From Pelotomaculum propionicicum (GTDB lineage Bacteria; Bacillota; Desulfotomaculia; Desulfotomaculales; Pelotomaculaceae), in contig NZ_QFFZ01000008.1 in the NCBI RefSeq assembly GCF_004369225.1, forward strand, positions 51,470-115,469: DNA of 64,000 nucleotides. The letters are read 5' to 3'. The notes beneath the pieces are model-generated. The model saw nothing but the letters and a program-made list of their open reading frames with translations, searched no databases and was not told where the DNA came from. Each line of letters begins with the position of its first letter. Position 1 is the stretch's first letter. Shown here in pieces: positions 7,971-16,039 of the stretch. A program made the translations under genes and the position numbers.

Positions 7971-8864
7971 ATGGGAGAGATAAAAGTAGGAGATGTGGTT
8001 GGCAGAAAATCTTATAACAAGGATATTTTCTTCAAAGTTATGGATTTAGTTAAAGATAACGTCGGGAAAAAACACTGCCTGCTCAAAGGCATTCACTACA
8101 GGCTTTACGCCAATGCCCCTTTGGAAGACCTGGTAAAAATAGAATCAAGTGAACTGGCCTTTTACCTGCGGGAGCATACGATTAAAAGCAATGAACATAT
8201 GGGCCGTATTTTCGCAAGGCGGCAGAAGGACAGGGAGTTCATTTTAGGCAGGGCGGCGAAACAGGGAGAAAACGATAAAAACAATCCCAATAACCTGGAC
8301 GGCTTCGATGTGCCGGGGGCAGTTTTGCATATTGACGGGGACGCCGATTACCTGGATCTTTGTTTAACCACATATAAACAGCTTAGCATACCGGCCAACG
8401 GCTACAATATTGAAGAAGAACAGCAGCCCAAAGTGGTGGAGTCCCTGCTGAAAAAACACGCCCCGGACCTGCTGGTGCTGACCGGACATGACGGGTTCAT
8501 CAAGGGCAAGACTGACTTCAGTGACATCAGCAATTACTATTCGTCAAGTTATTTTGTTGAAGCAGTTAAAGCTGCCCGCCAATATGAAAAAAGCAGGGAT
8601 GACCTGGTTATTTTCGCTGGCGCGTGCCAGTCGCATTACGAGGCCATCCTGAACGCGGGCGCAAACTTCGCGAGTTCACCCCAGCGTGTTATGATCCACG
8701 CTTACGACCCGGTGTTTGTGGTTGAAAAAATAGCTTATACTTCCATTTATGACCCTATTTCCATTAAAGACATTATTGCCGGGACGATCACCGGCTTTAA
8801 CGGTATCGGCGGTATGGAAACCCGCGGCAAATACCGTATGGGCATACCAAAATCCCCTTATTAG
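7971..8864 (+). CDS. yabG: Sporulation-specific protease YabG
   Basis: A 297-residue YabG protein. In Bacillus and Clostridioides this is a cysteine protease made late in the mother cell that trims coat proteins. An N-terminal beta-barrel-like segment (KVGDVVGRKSYNKDIFFKVM) is followed by the conserved core with VLHIDGDADYLDLC, LLVLTGHDGFIKGK, and FAGACQSHYEAILNAGANFASSP, which contains the conserved Cys and His. It ends with the family signature GIGGMETRGKYRMGIP. The ATG has AAGGGG upstream and a sigma-K-like promoter at 7916-7945. Order after ksgA is conserved; SipL lies a few genes downstream, as in C. difficile. Confidence 0.95.
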   Translation: MGEIKVGDVVGRKSYNKDIFFKVMDLVKDNVGKKHCLLKGIHYRLYANAPLEDLVKIESSELAFYLREHTIKSNEHMGRIFARRQKDREFILGRAAKQGENDKNNPNNLDGFDVPGAVLHIDGDADYLDLCLTTYKQLSIPANGYNIEEEQQPKVVESLLKKHAPDLLVLTGHDGFIKGKTDFSDISNYYSSSYFVEAVKAARQYEKSRDDLVIFAGACQSHYEAILNAGANFASSPQRVMIHAYDPVFVVEKIAYTSIYDPISIKDIIAGTITGFNGIGGMETRGKYRMGIPKSPY

Positions 8865-8916
8865 GCCAAGTACCCCTTTTTAGGGTCCTGCATATGATGT
8901 TGTAGGACTTTGGAAT

Positions 8917-8978
8917 GGGGACAACGGCTAAGGGGACATATCATTGTCGGAGGAGCGCCCCCGGCTAAGAATGTCCCC
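8917..8978. repeat. GGGGACA...TGTCCCC repeat, copy 1
   Basis: GGGGACA and AAGGGGACAT near the left face AATGTCCCC at the right, enclosing a GC-rich centre. Members of the same type are at 27443-27492, 36814-36835 and 40223-40271. Confidence 0.5.
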
Positions 8979-9000
8979 AATTTAAAAGGGGGATTTGCTT

Positions 9001-10005
9001 ATGGATCGATATTTCAGGGCGCTGAAAAAGACCCGGGGAAAACTGCTTGGCCTCCAAAATGTTGTTGGTGTCGGGATTGGTTACAAACATATTGGAGACA
9101 AAAGTACAGGCGAACCGGCATTTGTGGTTTATGTTGAAAAAAAAATACCCTCCGCTGATCTTACCAGGGGCCATATTGTGCCTGAGAAAATCAACGGCCT
9201 GGCTACCGATGTGGTGGAAATCGGTGTGGTTAAGATGCTTGATGTGCGAACCAGGCGCGAAAGGCCCTGCCATCCGGGTGTGAGTATCGGACATTACAAA
9301 TCTACTGCCGGCACGCTGGGCGCTATAGTTAAAGACAAGGCCACCAAGGAATTAATGATACTCTCCAATAATCATGTGCTGGCCAATGGATCAAGCCTGC
9401 AGAAACCCAGGGCTAAAATAGGCGATCCTATTCTGCAGCCAGGTCCTTATGACGGCGGTAAAATGGAAGACCGGGTGGGTACACTGTACCGTTATGTTCC
9501 TATAGAAAAACATGTGTCCAAATCAGAATGCCCGGTGGCGCTGGCTATGGCCAATGGCGGCACCAGGCTTCTCAACCTGGTTAAAAAGGATTACGAGGTG
9601 CGCTTTTATAAGCGGTTTAAGGGTGAAAATACGGTTGACTGCGCTCTGGCCAAACTTGATTCTTCCAGTCTGGCCATGGCCAGTATTCTGGAAGTTGGTG
9701 AAATGCGGGGGGTTGCGGAGGTTAAACCAGGTGACAAGGTGGTAAAAAGCGGCAGGACTACAGGTATTACCAGGGGTGTGGTTAAATCTACCGGTACAAC
9801 TTTACAGGTGGAAATGGAAGAAGAGGAGAAAGTATGGTTTTCTGATCAGGTTGTATCAGATATGAATTCTCAGCCTGGCGACAGCGGTGCTCTGGTCCTG
9901 AACGAGGGCCAGGAAGTCGTGGGCCTGTTGTTTGCAGGCTCAGATAAGCTGACAGTGTTTAACAGGATCAGCAATGTTATTAACCGCCTGAATATAGAGT
10001 TTTAG
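9001..10005 (+). CDS. Trypsin-like serine protease without signal peptide
   Basis: A 334-residue chymotrypsin-fold protein. A complete triad is visible: H125 in SNNHVLA, D213 in VDCALAKL and S295 in QPGDSGALV. The N-terminal 80 residues (NVVGVGIGYKHIGDKSTGEPAFVVYVEKKIP) form a small separate domain commonly seen in bacterial proteins of this kind. There is no signal peptide or membrane helix, so it acts inside the cell, possibly in the mother cell or spore. The ATG at 9001 has AAAAGGGGGA upstream. It lies between YabG and coat-morphogenesis genes, which hints at a spore role; this is inference. Natural target unknown. Confidence 0.8.
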   Translation: MDRYFRALKKTRGKLLGLQNVVGVGIGYKHIGDKSTGEPAFVVYVEKKIPSADLTRGHIVPEKINGLATDVVEIGVVKMLDVRTRRERPCHPGVSIGHYKSTAGTLGAIVKDKATKELMILSNNHVLANGSSLQKPRAKIGDPILQPGPYDGGKMEDRVGTLYRYVPIEKHVSKSECPVALAMANGGTRLLNLVKKDYEVRFYKRFKGENTVDCALAKLDSSSLAMASILEVGEMRGVAEVKPGDKVVKSGRTTGITRGVVKSTGTTLQVEMEEEEKVWFSDQVVSDMNSQPGDSGALVLNEGQEVVGLLFAGSDKLTVFNRISNVINRLNIEF

Positions 10006-10007
10006 TT

Positions 10008-10424
10008 ATGATGTACCGGCCCATAGTCTCAGGAGACATTGCTTTAACTTTTCTTGGAGAAAATATCCCTGTAATCGGCCCCAGATTTAAAAACAGGGAT
10101 GAGGCTATAAAAACAGCCCGCCATTATCTGGAAGGGATTAGGGAATTAACCGGCTTAACCCGTAAAACACCTGTAAATATTGAAATAAAGAAACAGAAAG
10201 ACGGGAGATTTTCCCTTGTGATGGAAGGCATCTGTCAAACATGGGGGGAGCTTTATAACCTCGATGAACTTTTTTTAAAAAGGTTTTGCAAGGGGTTGAA
10301 AAAGAAACTGTTTATATTAACCTGTTTCGTGGAAGAAATTGATGGTCTGGAATGCCTGGTTCTGACAGAAGGGCTGGGTGCGGTTTTTTACGCGCCGGAT
10401 TATATTAAAAAGTGGCGGTCTTAA
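10008..10424 (+). CDS. Hypothetical protein, 138 aa
   Basis: Not recognised. A soluble alpha/beta protein of 138 residues, starting 3 bases after the protease stop, so the two are probably co-translated. It has no clear ribosome site of its own. Features: an N-terminal FLGENIPVIGPRFKNRDEA, a charged middle KKQKDGRFSLVMEG, and a hydrophobic strand KKLFILTCFVEEI. No Cys pairs, no membrane segment and no signal peptide. It could be a partner of the protease. Confidence 0.65.
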   Translation: MMYRPIVSGDIALTFLGENIPVIGPRFKNRDEAIKTARHYLEGIRELTGLTRKTPVNIEIKKQKDGRFSLVMEGICQTWGELYNLDELFLKRFCKGLKKKLFILTCFVEEIDGLECLVLTEGLGAVFYAPDYIKKWRS

Positions 10425-10445
10425 AATGCGGCACAAGTATATTGA

Positions 10446-10478
10446 AAAACCCCCGGGCTTGTCTCCCGGGCCTTATTT
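10446..10478 (+). terminator. Possible terminator
   Basis: CCCGGG-CTTGTCT-CCCGGG hairpin, followed by CCTTATTT, a poor T tract. Confidence 0.4.
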
Positions 10479-10523
10479 AAGCCTTGCTGCTAAAAGAATA
10501 AACAGTCGGAAAGGGCGGTGACC

Positions 10524-10937
10524 ATGGGTAAAAATATTTCAGGGGACCTTGAGTTAGGTGCGGCCTATGGTCCGCAGGATGAGCAAGAAACCCTGGCAGA
10601 CAGAAAAAAGGCGGAAGAAGAGGCTTACCGGTCAGGCAGGAATACAGGCTATCACCAGGGGTACTGCCTGGGGTTTGAGTCTGGGTATGAAAAAGGCTAT
10701 TCCGAGGGCAGCACCCTCGGGTATAATAATGGTTTCCTGGCAGCCCTGGGGCTGGGTGAGGACAGCCCCGCCCCAGGGAAAACACTTGAAATTTATGTTA
10801 TCCAGGCTCTGCAAAAATTAATCGTCCAGGGGCAGGCCAGGCTGCTGCTTTCAGGCTGTGCCGCCCAAGAAGCGAAAATACTGCTGAAACTGGTGCAGAT
10901 AGATGCCGCTGTAGCTAAAAAAGGATTGAAAATTTAG
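10524..10937 (+). CDS. Small protein with nine consecutive GX3 repeats
   Basis: A 137-residue protein. From residue 38 to 70 a glycine occurs at every fourth position (G38, 42, 46, 50, 54, 58, 62, 66, 70), mostly followed by Tyr or Phe; Ala 30, 34 and 74 extend the same spacing. Such GX3 runs form tightly packed helix pairs. They are known from eukaryotic Yae1/Lto1 (deca-GX3) and, in shorter form, from the flagellar export regulator FliH. The charged helix before it (ADRKKAEEEAY) and the hydrophobic helix after it suggest an adaptor. No partner is visible in the window. ATG at 10524 follows AAAGGGCGGTG. Confidence 0.75.
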   Translation: MGKNISGDLELGAAYGPQDEQETLADRKKAEEEAYRSGRNTGYHQGYCLGFESGYEKGYSEGSTLGYNNGFLAALGLGEDSPAPGKTLEIYVIQALQKLIVQGQARLLLSGCAAQEAKILLKLVQIDAAVAKKGLKI

Positions 10938-11075
10938 ATTGTTAATATTTAACACCCTTCACTAATTTTAAGTGAAATCTAATTTCCACTAGAACACGGC
11001 CAGTTCTGTTTATAATATCCCATATCCGTTAAATTTACCGGCTTTGCCAGACTGAACTATTTACGGTTATATTAG

Positions 11076-11117
11076 GCTTGTACAAAAATTACCTTTGTAC
11101 AAGCTTTGCTTTTTCCG
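11076..11117 (+). terminator. Terminator-like hairpin upstream of the CAP gene
   Basis: GCTTGTACAAA pairs perfectly with TTTGTACAAGC, followed by TTTGCTTTTT. It is the likely terminator for the GX3 gene. The 441-base gap 10938-11378 holds this hairpin and the repeat at 11200-11340; nothing else coding is seen. Confidence 0.6.
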
Positions 11118-11199
11118 AATTCAGCAACTGGTTGCTTAATCAAAAAAAAGCCGAATCCTAAAATCACTTAGGTACGGAGGGCCCAATTTCAGGGGTGAA

Positions 11200-11340
11200 T
11201 CCATTTGGTCGTTTGTCGTTGGACGTTGGTCGTTGGGCTGCTTGTTGGAATTCGCTTTAGCGAATTCCTTCTATCCACCAACCACTAACCACCAACCACC
11301 AACCACCCAAACGGTAGGGTTGTCTTTTACCGAACCCGTC
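11200..11340. repeat. GTTGGTCG / CCAACCACC degenerate inverted repeat
   Basis: Left arm of imperfect GTCGTTGGACGTTGG units and right arm of CCACCAACCACTAACC units, around a perfect hairpin GGAATTCGC/GCGAATTCC. Of the same general style as the GTGGGACGTGAG repeats further right, but with a different unit. Confidence 0.6.
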
Positions 11341-11378
11341 AGCTAACTCCGGAGGCTAAAAAAGAAAGGGGAAGTGTT

Positions 11379-12788
11379 ATGAGATTCCGTTCGAAGAGTA
11401 TTACGACTGGTTTCATTGTTACCATTTTCCTTTTTCTGTGCTTTTTATCTTTAGGCTTCATGGCCCCTGCCAACGCGTCCGCTGCGGCCACAGCGGACGA
11501 GCAGCAGATGCTGAGCCTGATTAACCAGGCCAGAAGCAGCGCCGGACTTGATCCCCTGGTGTATGACGCGACCCTCTCGAGCCTGGCCCGGGCCAAAGCT
11601 ATGGATATGGCTACCAACAACTATTTCAGCCATACTTCACCCACTTACGGTTCAGCCTTTGACATGTTGAAGAAAGCTGGTATTCAGTACCTCTACGCCG
11701 GCGAAAACCTGGCCAAAGCATCTTCGGTGAGTTCGGCCCACAGTGCCTTGATGTCTTCCAGCGGTCACCGGGCAAACATACTCAGCAAGAATTTTGACAG
11801 GGTTGGTTTGGGAATTGTTACCCAGGGTTCCAGAAAGATTGTTGTGCAGATGTTTACCGGCGGACAAAAAACCGTTGCCACTACTCCGACAACCACACCG
11901 ACAACCACACCGACAACCACAACAAGTGGTTTGAACGTGGACGAGCAGACCATGTTTAACCTGATCAACCAGGAACGTGCCAAAGCGGGATTAAAACCTC
12001 TGCAGATAGACATGACCCTGGTTAAGTTAGCCCGGCTGAAAGCTCAGGATATGATTGACAAGGGCTATTTCAGCCATACCTCTCCCACTTACGGGTCGCC
12101 TTTTGACATGATGAAGTCGTACGGGGTCCGGTACAGCTATGCCGGGGAGAACCTGGCGGGGGCAGGCACGGTACAGAGCGCCCATACCAACCTGATGAAT
12201 TCGTCAGGACACCGTGCCAACATTCTCAACACCAACTACACTAAAGTGGGAATTGGTGTAGTGAGCGGCGGTCCTTACGGCAAGATGTTTGTTCAGATGT
12301 TTATCAAGCCCCTGACAACAACGACGACTACACCAACAACACCAACGACACCAACAACACCAACGACACCAACAACACCAACAACACCAACCCAGACTAA
12401 CAGCGGGTTGAGCGCGGACGAGCAGACCATGTTTAACCTGGTCAACCAGGAACGCACCAGCGCGGGGTTAAAACCCCTGCAAATAGATATGACTCTGGTC
12501 AAACTGGCCAGAATGAAAGCTCAGGATATGATTGACAAGGGCTATTTCAGCCATACCTCTCCCACTTACGGGTCGCCTTTTGACATGATGAAGTCGTACG
12601 GGGTCCGGTACAGCTATGCCGGAGAGAACCTGGCGGGGGCGGGCACGGTACAAAGCGCTCATACCAACCTGATGAATTCGTCCGGGCACCGTGCCAACAT
12701 TCTCAACACCAACTACACTAAAGTGGGGATTGGTGTGGTGAGCGGCGGTCCTTACGGCAAAATGTTTGTTCAAATGTTTACCGGGTAA
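11379..12788 (+). CDS. Secreted protein with three CAP (SCP/PR-1) domains
   Basis: A 469-residue exported protein. The signal peptide lies at about 1-34 (basic start, long hydrophobic core, cut near ANASA). Three CAP domains follow, each with the family residues in YFSHTSPTYG, AGENLA and SGHRANIL. They are joined by Thr/Pro linkers (TTPTTTPTTT and repeated TPT units). Single-domain relatives such as YkwD are common in spore formers; their biochemical role is unclear, though some act in spore germination or bind the cell wall. Domains 2 and 3 are almost identical in DNA, at an offset of 477 bases, showing recent duplication. A GGAGG-type site lies upstream. Confidence 0.9.
   Translation: MRFRSKSITTGFIVTIFLFLCFLSLGFMAPANASAAATADEQQMLSLINQARSSAGLDPLVYDATLSSLARAKAMDMATNNYFSHTSPTYGSAFDMLKKAGIQYLYAGENLAKASSVSSAHSALMSSSGHRANILSKNFDRVGLGIVTQGSRKIVVQMFTGGQKTVATTPTTTPTTTPTTTTSGLNVDEQTMFNLINQERAKAGLKPLQIDMTLVKLARLKAQDMIDKGYFSHTSPTYGSPFDMMKSYGVRYSYAGENLAGAGTVQSAHTNLMNSSGHRANILNTNYTKVGIGVVSGGPYGKMFVQMFIKPLTTTTTTPTTPTTPTTPTTPTTPTTPTQTNSGLSADEQTMFNLVNQERTSAGLKPLQIDMTLVKLARMKAQDMIDKGYFSHTSPTYGSPFDMMKSYGVRYSYAGENLAGAGTVQSAHTNLMNSSGHRANILNTNYTKVGIGVVSGGPYGKMFVQMFTG
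12054..12777 (+). repeat. Near-identical duplication inside the CAP gene
   Basis: Bases from 12054 and from 12531 run nearly identical for about 245 bases (CAP domains 2 and 3). Between them lies a low-complexity ACACCAACA tract coding the TPT linker. Confidence 0.85.
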
Positions 12789-12844
12789 AAAAATGGCAAA
12801 AACATATCACAATTAACAAAAAAGGTTTAATTAGTAATATAAGG

Positions 12845-12873
12845 AAGAGGACTTAGGTCCTCTTTTTTTGTTT
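12845..12873 (+). terminator. Terminator after the CAP gene
   Basis: AGAGGAC-TTAG-GTCCTCT followed by seven T. Confidence 0.9.
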
Positions 12874-12897
12874 TTTGCATGGTTGGCTACACTTTTT

Positions 12898-12926
12898 GGT
12901 ACTTTTTCGTATCACACTCATATATT
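12898..12926 (+). promoter_or_regulatory. Possible sigma-E promoter for the SipL gene
   Basis: CATATATT at 12919-12926 matches 7 of 8 of the sigma-E -10 (CATACAnT). The -35 14 bases upstream (GGTACTT) is only partial. SipL of C. difficile is a mother-cell, sigma-E gene. Confidence 0.4.
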
Positions 12927-12958
12927 AGTATAGAAAAGTTTTGAAAGGAGGATTAAGT

Positions 12959-14497
12959 ATGGCTGAAACCGAGCGGCTTAAAGTCCATATGGTTCAGGGT
13001 GAAAATAGAGTCCAGGCCGTAGTCAGGGGACAGATCGAAGTTCCGGAAGCCAAGCCGGACGTGGAAAAGATCCTGTCCAAGGAAGCCAAGGCCAAAGTAA
13101 GAGATGTCAGCATTGTTCCAAATAAGGTTATTGTCAATGGGACCTTGACCTTACAGGTGACGTATGTTGCCTTTAAGCCGGAGCAGTCTGTCAACTTTTT
13201 TCATGACAATGTAAACTTTACCACCTCTTTAGACGTGACGGGCGCCGGGCCAGGGGATGACTATGATGTCGAGTTTACAGTGGAGGATGTGAGCCTGACA
13301 CCGAGTTCCAGAAACCCTCGTAAGTTTGATGTTGCGGCTGTGCTCAGTGTTTTTGTTAAGGTTACCGATGTTGACGAACTGGAAGTCCTCACAGAAACAC
13401 CCGCCGGCAACAAAGCACTGGAAACACAGGACATCACAGTGGAGCACCTGATCGGCGAAAAGGAAACCAAGCAGGTTATTGTCAGCGACAGGTTTGACAT
13501 GCCTGAGGAAAAACCAGATGCGGAAAGAATTTTAAACACCGAGGCTAGAGTCGTAATTACTGATAAAAGAGTGATTGCCAACAAGGTTATTGTTGAGGGA
13601 GAGGTCAGGCTCCAGGTGCTGTATGTTGCCATGGAACCCGAGCAGTCAGTTCACGACCTGCACCACACCATAAAGTTCAGCGAATTTGTGGAGGTCCCCG
13701 AAGCCGAGGCGGGGATGAATGTCCAGGCATACGCCGAGGTGGAAAGCGCTGATGTTGGCCTGATTGTTGATCCCGCTCTGTTTGCGGATGTAATTATCAA
13801 ACTTACTGTTTTTGTAACAGAAACCAGGACCTTGAGAGATGTGCCGACTGAGCTTGAAGACGAAGAGGGTTATGAGAGGATCCGGCTTAAAGTTGAACAA
13901 GAGATCGGGTCCGGTGAAACCCAGGTGGTCCTAAGAGAAACCACCGAAGTTCCCGAGTCAAAACCCGATGTTACGAAGGTCCTGGAAACCAGGGTCGATA
14001 GTACCGAGGTTACAGAAACCAATATTCTAAGTGGCAAAGTATTGATCAGAGGCACAGTCGATGTGGAGGTCGTTTATGTTGGTGAATGCCCTGACCAGGC
14101 TGTCCACGCCCTGCACCAGCGTCTTAATTTCCGTACATTCGTAGTGGTTGAAGGCGCCAAGCATGGTATGAATGTAAAAGTAAAAGTTGAGCCGGAGTAT
14201 GTCAATGTAGATCAGGTCAACACAGACCTGCACACGGAAGTGGTATTAAGGGTTACAGCCACAGTTTGGGAAATGTCCCAGCCTTATGTATATACGCCGG
14301 CCGCGGTGCCGACCGTGACTCCGTCACCATGCCCGCCAACTGAATATACAGTTAGGGCAGGCGACACCCTCAGCTCGATTGCGGCTGCCAACAGGGTTAC
14401 TGTTCAGATGATATTGGATATAAATCCTGATATCACCAACCCGGATGTAATAAGCGTCGGCCAGGTAATCAAGATACCCTGCCCCGCTATGGGTTAA
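12959..14497 (+). CDS. sipL: SipL-type spore coat morphogenetic protein (3x SPOCS + LysM)
   Basis: A 512-residue protein with three DUF3794/SPOCS domains and a C-terminal LysM domain (about 460-508: YTVRAGDTLSSIAAANRV). Each SPOCS unit has the repeated signature of V.EAKPDVEKIL, V(I/L)VNGTLTLQVTYV and EQSVNFFH in variant forms. This architecture is that of C. difficile SipL, which binds SpoIVA and is needed for coat assembly around the forespore; it is the functional counterpart of Bacillus SpoVID. ATG at 12959 has GAAAGGAGG. SipL also lies close to yabG in C. difficile. The protein is cytoplasmic, in the mother cell. Confidence 0.88.
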   Translation: MAETERLKVHMVQGENRVQAVVRGQIEVPEAKPDVEKILSKEAKAKVRDVSIVPNKVIVNGTLTLQVTYVAFKPEQSVNFFHDNVNFTTSLDVTGAGPGDDYDVEFTVEDVSLTPSSRNPRKFDVAAVLSVFVKVTDVDELEVLTETPAGNKALETQDITVEHLIGEKETKQVIVSDRFDMPEEKPDAERILNTEARVVITDKRVIANKVIVEGEVRLQVLYVAMEPEQSVHDLHHTIKFSEFVEVPEAEAGMNVQAYAEVESADVGLIVDPALFADVIIKLTVFVTETRTLRDVPTELEDEEGYERIRLKVEQEIGSGETQVVLRETTEVPESKPDVTKVLETRVDSTEVTETNILSGKVLIRGTVDVEVVYVGECPDQAVHALHQRLNFRTFVVVEGAKHGMNVKVKVEPEYVNVDQVNTDLHTEVVLRVTATVWEMSQPYVYTPAAVPTVTPSPCPPTEYTVRAGDTLSSIAAANRVTVQMILDINPDITNPDVISVGQVIKIPCPAMG

Positions 14498-14523
14498 TAA
14501 ATTTTAAAGGAGGTTTAATTAGC

Positions 14524-15603
14524 ATGCCCGTTCCTTCACAGTTTTTCTTCAGTGAGACCCAGCCGGTTCAGTGCATTGAAATCAAGGTTCCGGTAGTTAT
14601 TGAAGCAGTGGATATTGAACAAGTGGTGGACAGTACCATCACCCTGCCGGAACTAGCATTGAAAGTAGATCATATCACCGCATCTGTCCGGGACCTGCAG
14701 GGTACGCCGGTGTTTGTCGACCAGCTTGCATCCGGTGATATTGTATTAGTTCCCACAGTAAGCCCGGAGAGAGAAGTTTATGTAAAAAAGGTTATTGTCA
14801 GCGGCACCATCCATAAACAAATATTCTATGTGAATAAGAATAATGAGGTCAAACACTTTGCCGAAGACCTTCAGTTCACCAAATTGCAGGAACTGAGCAG
14901 AATGATCAAGGTTAAAAACAGGGATGATGTGTTTATCCAGTTTCATAACATCGATGTGGACATTAACTGGGAACTGCCGCGGGCCAGCCGGCTGCACCAG
15001 ACTTCTGTAGTCCAGGTTACCGCCAAGGTTTCTGAGGACCGTCAGATATTTGTGCAGGTCTGCCCGAGCCCGAAAGTTTGCCCGGCCGGCACCCGGCTCA
15101 GGGACGGCGGCCTGGAGGGGTGGGCGGATCCGTATCATCCCATTTTCTGGGGCGCCAGCAACGTACAGCAGACCACATTTGCGCACTCCGGCACCTATGC
15201 GGCTGAAATCGGCATCCTGAACCCAACCCTGCCTGGGTCTTTGTTCCAGATGACCTCCAGCGGGATAGTAAGCGGGCGCCAGTACCGCCTCAGCTTCTGG
15301 GTGGCTGAAGATGTAAATCCATTGGGGGCTGCTACCGCGGTTAGCGCTTTCAACTTGACTGCTGAAGTTGTGTTCTTTGACAGTATGGGTGTCCAGATCG
15401 GGATTGGCTCGGAGAGACTGGACAGCACCGGTATCCCTGACGGCGCCTACACCATGGTCCAGTTTGTCACGCCGGTTACCGATCAAAACGTGCAAAGCGC
15501 CATGGTACGTTTCTCCTTTATCCCGGCGGCAGGCAATACCAACACTGTCAAAATCGATGACGTGGTGCTGGAATGTACACCTTTAGCCACCAGTCAGTTC
15601 TAA
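14524..15603 (+). CDS. SPOCS-domain protein with C-terminal jelly-roll-like domain
   Basis: A 359-residue protein 26 bases after sipL, with its own AAAGGAGG site, so the two form an operon. Residues about 15-180 form one DUF3794/SPOCS-like domain (VEAVDIEQVVDSTITLPE, VYVKKVIVSGTIHKQIFYV). Residues about 195-355 look like a beta-sandwich carbohydrate-binding module: RDGGLEGW, SGTYAAEIG, GRQYRLSFWV and VKIDDVVLEC are the usual landmarks. No signal peptide, so it should be deposited from the mother cell onto the spore surface. A coat or exosporium role is inferred from SPOCS and context. Confidence 0.75.
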   Translation: MPVPSQFFFSETQPVQCIEIKVPVVIEAVDIEQVVDSTITLPELALKVDHITASVRDLQGTPVFVDQLASGDIVLVPTVSPEREVYVKKVIVSGTIHKQIFYVNKNNEVKHFAEDLQFTKLQELSRMIKVKNRDDVFIQFHNIDVDINWELPRASRLHQTSVVQVTAKVSEDRQIFVQVCPSPKVCPAGTRLRDGGLEGWADPYHPIFWGASNVQQTTFAHSGTYAAEIGILNPTLPGSLFQMTSSGIVSGRQYRLSFWVAEDVNPLGAATAVSAFNLTAEVVFFDSMGVQIGIGSERLDSTGIPDGAYTMVQFVTPVTDQNVQSAMVRFSFIPAAGNTNTVKIDDVVLECTPLATSQF

Positions 15604-15625
15604 ATATTTATATAATGAGCGAAAA

Positions 15626-15668
15626 AAGAAAGCTGTTGCAAAGCTGTTGCAAAACAGCTTTCTTTTTA
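15626..15668 (+). terminator. Terminator after the SPOCS operon
   Basis: GAAAGCTGTT pairs with AACAGCTTTC across a repeated GCAAAGCTGTTGC loop, then TTTTT. Confidence 0.85.
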
Positions 15669-15723
15669 CACCTAAAACTCTTTTAATTTTTTTTACATTA
15701 TTGAGAGGAAGGGAAAGAAAAAG

Positions 15724-16020
15724 ATGAATATGGGCCCTATCCTGGCTGAAATACAGAGGCTGCAGCAGGGTTTGCAAAGTATGACAATCGAGACCAGTGA
15801 AGGAGAGGGAGCTGTTAAAATTGTGATGAATGGCTCCCAGGAGGTTTTAAATGTTTCATTTGATCCCGCCGCGCTGAGTCCGGACAATATCGCGGCACTG
15901 CAAATCATGACTGCAAGCGCGTTTAACAAGGCAATTACAGCTTCAAAAGATATGATCAAAACAGAAGTTGTTAAAATCACTGGCGGCTTAAATCTCCCCA
16001 ATATTCCGGGTTTATTGTAA
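15724..16020 (+). CDS. YbaB/EbfC-family nucleoid-associated protein paralogue
   Basis: A 98-residue protein with the YbaB/EbfC pattern: N-terminal amphipathic helix (ILAEIQRLQQGLQSM), a GEGAVKIVMNGSQEVLNVSFDP beta-sheet, a central helix and the closing GGLNLPNIPGLL. Family members are dimeric DNA-binding proteins. The normal housekeeping copy lies between dnaX and recR; this one sits beside spore-coat genes and so is probably a specialised paralogue. ATG follows GAGGAAGGGAAAG. It is followed 19 bases later by the next gene and forms an operon with it. Confidence 0.8.
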   Translation: MNMGPILAEIQRLQQGLQSMTIETSEGEGAVKIVMNGSQEVLNVSFDPAALSPDNIAALQIMTASAFNKAITASKDMIKTEVVKITGGLNLPNIPGLL

Positions 16021-16039
16021 AAAGCAAGGAGTGATCTGT

